Shown here piece by piece: positions 3,725 through 6,265 of a stretch of 6,265 nucleotides of DNA (positions are counted from its first letter, which is position 1; each line of letters begins with the position of its first letter). Where the stretch lies: positions 1 to 6,265 of the forward strand of contig JAEYNS010000068.1 in the NCBI GenBank assembly GCA_023412435.1, read 5' to 3'. The stretch is from Actinomycetes bacterium. GTDB lineage: Bacteria; Actinomycetota; Actinomycetes; Propionibacteriales; Propionibacteriaceae. The notes below the pieces were generated by a model that had not been told where the DNA came from, made no database searches, and saw nothing but the letters and a program-made list of their open reading frames with translations. The translations under genes were made by a program, and so were the position numbers.

Positions 3725-6265
3725 ATGACCGCACCGGAGACCGTCACCGACCTCGCTGGAGTGCGGGTCCACCATGCGGCGACCGCCGAAGACCTGGTCG
3801 CCCGGCTGCGGGAGTGCTGGTCCGGGCCACGCTCCGACGTGTTCGCCTTCGACCTCGCGGTCGTGCCGGCGCCCGGCTTCCAGCGGTGGTTGTCGCAGGA
3901 ACTGGCGACGTCCGGGGACGAGCCGGGGATCTGCGCAGGCGTGGAGTTCCGCAGCCAGGCCTCACTGCTCCGCCACCTCATCGGAAAGAGCCCCTGGCAG
4001 CCCCACCGGCTGGTCTGGCCGCTGCAGCGGGTGGCGCTCGACGGGACCGATCCCGCGCTCGCCGACCTGCGCCGGCACCTCGCGGCCTCGCGCGAGCCCT
4101 ACTCGTCCTGCCTGCGGATCGCGCGACAGTTCGCCGGCTACGCTGCGCACCGCCCCGGGATGCTGGCCGGCTGGGCGGACGGTCTCGACCTCGGTCCGGA
4201 CGGCGCACCACTGGGCGAGCACGCCTGGCAGGCCGTGTTGTGGCGCCAGCTCGCCGCCGAGTTGGGCAGCACCCCGGGCGACGAGCGGGCGAAGCTGCTC
4301 GCCGCGCTGCGGGAGCGGCCGGCTCCCGGGGTACCCGAGCGGCTGGCGGTGCTGGCGCCGTCCCGGGTCGACAGCCCGACCCTCGAGCTGCTGGACGCCC
4401 TGGCCTGCCACCACCGCGTCGACCTGCTGCTGATCACGCCGACCCCGGGGCGCCGGCCGATCCCCGACGGCAGGCTGCCGCGGGCGGACTTCCGTCCCCC
4501 CATCGGGCACCCCCTCAACTTCGCCCTGGCAAGCGTGGCCGACGAGCGCGGGCTGCTGCTGCCCCCCGAGGGCGCACCGGACACCGACCTTCCCCAGAGC
4601 CTGCTCGGCTGGCTGCAGGCCGACCTGCGCCGCGATGCCGTCGAACGGGTCCGGGAACTCGATCCCGCCGACCGGTCGGTCCAGGTCCACCTCTCGCACG
4701 GTCTGGACCGGCAGGTCGAGGTGCTGCGCGAGGTGATCGCGGGCATGCTCGCCGACGACCCGACCCTCGAACCTCGCGACATCGTGGTCGTCACGCCGCA
4801 GGTAAGTGCGGTGGCTCCGCTGATCACGGCGGCGTTCCTGCTGCCGAGCGCGACGGCGACCCATCCCGGCCACGGGTTCCGGGTCCAGCTGGCCGACCGG
4901 TCGGTGGCCCAGACCAACCCGATGGTCGGGCTGCTGATGCAATTGCTGGCGCTGCCGGACAGCAGGTTCGAGGCGTCCACCCTGCTCGAGTTCTGCGCCC
5001 AGCCCGCCGTGGCGGCGCGGTTCGGCTTCGGCGCCGAACGTCACGACCGGCTGGTCGAGCTCGTCCAGCAGTCCGGCATCAGGTGGGGGTTGTCGGCCGC
5101 TCAGCGCGCACGGTTCGGGCTGGGCCAGTACCCCCAGAACACCTGGCTGGCCGGCGTCCAGCGGATGCTGCTCGGCGTGGCCCTGCCGGAGACGGACCTC
5201 GTCACCGCACGGACCGTCCTGCCACTGGACGACATCGACTCCTCCGATGTCGAGCTGATCGGCGGGCTGGCCGAGCTGATCGGCCGGCTCTCCCGCCTGC
5301 TGACCATCTTCGAGCAGCCGGCGTCGATCGCCGGGTGGGCGGCCCGCTGCCGCGCCGCCCTGGAGTCGCTGGTCGCCGTCGGGTTCGAGCAGGAGTGGCA
5401 GCTGGCCGCCGTCTGGGCCGGCCTGGCCAGGGCCGCGGCCGACGGCGCCGCCACGCCGCTCAGCAGGCACGGCGCGCTGCGCGTGCTCACCGCGGAGTTC
5501 ACCGACCAGCCCGCCAGGGGCGCCTTCGGCAACGGCTCGCTCGTGGTCTGCGGGCCGGAGTCGCTGCGCCACGTCCCGCATCGGGTCGTGGTGCTGCTGG
5601 GTTGGGACGCCGACCGCTACCCACGACCGGGCCGGCGGCACGGCGACGACCTGCTCGGGGTCGAGCCGTTGACCGGCGACCCGTCCGTCACCCTGGACGA
5701 CCGCCAGGCCCTGCTCGATGCCATCCACGCGGCCCGCGAGAGCCTCGTGGTCGTCGCCCGCGGCCGCAGCGAGGCCACCAACGAGCCGGTACCGCTGGCA
5801 GGCCCGCTGCAGGAGTTGCGCGACGCGCTGGACGCCACCGCGCTGGCCGGCGACCGGCCGGCGGGCGTCGCCATCACCCGCCAGCACCCCCTCCAGCCCT
5901 TCGACCCCGCCTACTTCGACCCTGCCCGACCCGAGCTGACCAGCCACGACCCGGTGGCCTATGCCGGGGCGGTCGCAGCCGCCCAGGGCTCCAGGCCCGC
6001 CCGTGATCGCTTCCGGTTCGAGCCCCTGCCACCTCTCGACCTGTCCGGCGGGGTGGCCCTGGACGACCTGGTCGACTTCTTCGGCCACCCTGCGCGCCGG
6101 CTGCTCAAGCAGCGCGCCGGGTTCACCCTCGCCGAGCCCGACGAGCTGAACGACGCCGTTCCGCTCGAACTCGACCCGCTGGCCCGCTGGAAGGTCGGCG
6201 ACCGCGTGCTGCGCCGGCTCGCGGCGGGCACCGACCCGGCGCTGGTCGCGCGCGCCGAGTGGCTG
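3725..6265 (+). CDS. recC: RecC, exodeoxyribonuclease V gamma chain, 3' end cut by window
   Basis: The frame from ATG 3725 is open to the last base (847 codons, roughly three quarters of a typical ~1100-residue RecC). Family hallmarks appear in order: VVPAPGFQRWLSQELA (46-61) followed by GICAGVEF (68-75); PYSSCLRIARQFAGYAAHRP (125-144); SHGLDRQVEVL (324-334); EPRDIVVVTPQ (349-359); LADRS (389-393); RYPR...GDDLL (631-644); DDRQALLDAI (658-667); HPLQPFDPAYF (721-731); and LDDLVDFFGHPARRLLKQR (779-797). No Walker A motif is visible in the N-terminal part, as expected for RecC, whose helicase-like fold is inactive and instead guides the 3' strand and recognises Chi within RecBCD. The complex unwinds and resects double-strand breaks for RecA. 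The nuclease-like C-terminus and expected recB and recD partners are outside the window. The gene is divergent from uvrD2. Two other long open frames over the same bases are shadows. Confidence 0.92.
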   Translation, partial: MTAPETVTDLAGVRVHHAATAEDLVARLRECWSGPRSDVFAFDLAVVPAPGFQRWLSQELATSGDEPGICAGVEFRSQASLLRHLIGKSPWQPHRLVWPLQRVALDGTDPALADLRRHLAASREPYSSCLRIARQFAGYAAHRPGMLAGWADGLDLGPDGAPLGEHAWQAVLWRQLAAELGSTPGDERAKLLAALRERPAPGVPERLAVLAPSRVDSPTLELLDALACHHRVDLLLITPTPGRRPIPDGRLPRADFRPPIGHPLNFALASVADERGLLLPPEGAPDTDLPQSLLGWLQADLRRDAVERVRELDPADRSVQVHLSHGLDRQVEVLREVIAGMLADDPTLEPRDIVVVTPQVSAVAPLITAAFLLPSATATHPGHGFRVQLADRSVAQTNPMVGLLMQLLALPDSRFEASTLLEFCAQPAVAARFGFGAERHDRLVELVQQSGIRWGLSAAQRARFGLGQYPQNTWLAGVQRMLLGVALPETDLVTARTVLPLDDIDSSDVELIGGLAELIGRLSRLLTIFEQPASIAGWAARCRAALESLVAVGFEQEWQLAAVWAGLARAAADGAATPLSRHGALRVLTAEFTDQPARGAFGNGSLVVCGPESLRHVPHRVVVLLGWDADRYPRPGRRHGDDLLGVEPLTGDPSVTLDDRQALLDAIHAARESLVVVARGRSEATNEPVPLAGPLQELRDALDATALAGDRPAGVAITRQHPLQPFDPAYFDPARPELTSHDPVAYAGAVAAAQGSRPARDRFRFEPLPPLDLSGGVALDDLVDFFGHPARRLLKQRAGFTLAEPDELNDAVPLELDPLARWKVGDRVLRRLAAGTDPALVARAEWL
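5251..5292 (+). repeat. In-frame 21-bp imperfect tandem repeat inside recC
   Basis: Units 5251-5271 and 5272-5292 agree at 18 of 21 bases and share the exact 13-mer CGAGCTGATCGGC. They encode two successive heptads, ELIGGLA and ELIGRLS (residues 510-523), which would continue an amphipathic helix. It may be a small duplication or just repeated use of similar codons in a helix. Confidence 0.45.

Noticed and set aside
3692..3775. Extension of uvrD2 to the ATG at 3775.
   Set aside because: The added residues do not resemble a helicase N-terminus and would overlap the recC start and its control region; shorter starts fit the family length.
3814..6006. A 730-residue open frame on the plus strand overlapping recC.
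   Set aside because: It is extremely rich in Arg, Ala, Gly and Pro with no family motif, and lies in another frame of recC, which shows RecC hallmarks throughout. Long shadow frames are expected in DNA this rich in GC.
3962..6088. A 708-residue open frame antisense to recC.
   Set aside because: No recognisable domain, very rich in Gln, Gly, Arg and Ala, no convincing start signal; it mirrors third-position GC bias of recC. Three frames open at once over 2 kb is striking but a compositional effect.
1..6265. CRISPR array, tRNA or rRNA genes, insertion sequence, toxin-antitoxin or phage defence system.
   Set aside because: No regularly spaced repeats, no cloverleaf-like sequence, no transposase motifs or terminal inverted repeats were seen; the coding capacity is taken by four housekeeping or repair genes.

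Overview
The window is very GC-rich, with strong G/C bias at third codon positions, and it is gene-dense. Its gene content matches a high-GC Gram-positive bacterium (Actinomycetota): a UvrD2-type helicase with a C-terminal zinc-ribbon-like motif plus HRDC domain, next to an AarF/ABC1/UbiB-type kinase, is an arrangement known from mycobacteria (the Rv3197/Rv3198c neighbourhood). I cannot name a genus.

Layout, left to right. (1) Bases 1-242, plus strand: the last ~79 codons of a protein that probably belongs to the E1/ThiF-like family annotated in many actinobacteria as 'TOMM precursor leader peptide-binding'; it ends in an HPxCGC tail. (2) 267-1613, plus strand: a complete AarF/UbiB-family atypical kinase with all its key motifs. 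(3) 1589-3661, minus strand: a complete UvrD2-like superfamily 1 DNA helicase. It converges on the kinase gene, and the two 3' ends overlap by 25 bp. (4) 3725 to the right edge, plus strand: the first 847 codons of recC (exodeoxyribonuclease V gamma chain). It is divergent from uvrD2 and cut by the window end; recB and recD would be expected beyond it.

The short divergent control region between uvrD2 and recC (about 3662-3724) is the most interesting non-coding piece. It can hold two back-to-back weak -35/-10 promoters, and an interrupted inverted repeat (half-site GGCCGGnnGAC, arms 5 bp apart) lies across both -35 elements. This would allow coordinated control of two DNA-repair genes. The model favours a leaderless GTG start for uvrD2 at 3661, although ATG 3691 is a possible alternative.

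Functionally, the right two thirds is a DNA-repair module: a 3'-5' helicase beside the start of a RecBCD double-strand-break resection machine. In Mycobacterium tuberculosis the adnAB resection genes lie a few genes from uvrD2, so this locus may show one resection complex taking the place of another. I see no RNA genes, mobile elements, CRISPR arrays or insertion sequences, and no evidence of an entirely new system. No stretch longer than 300 bases lacks a gene.
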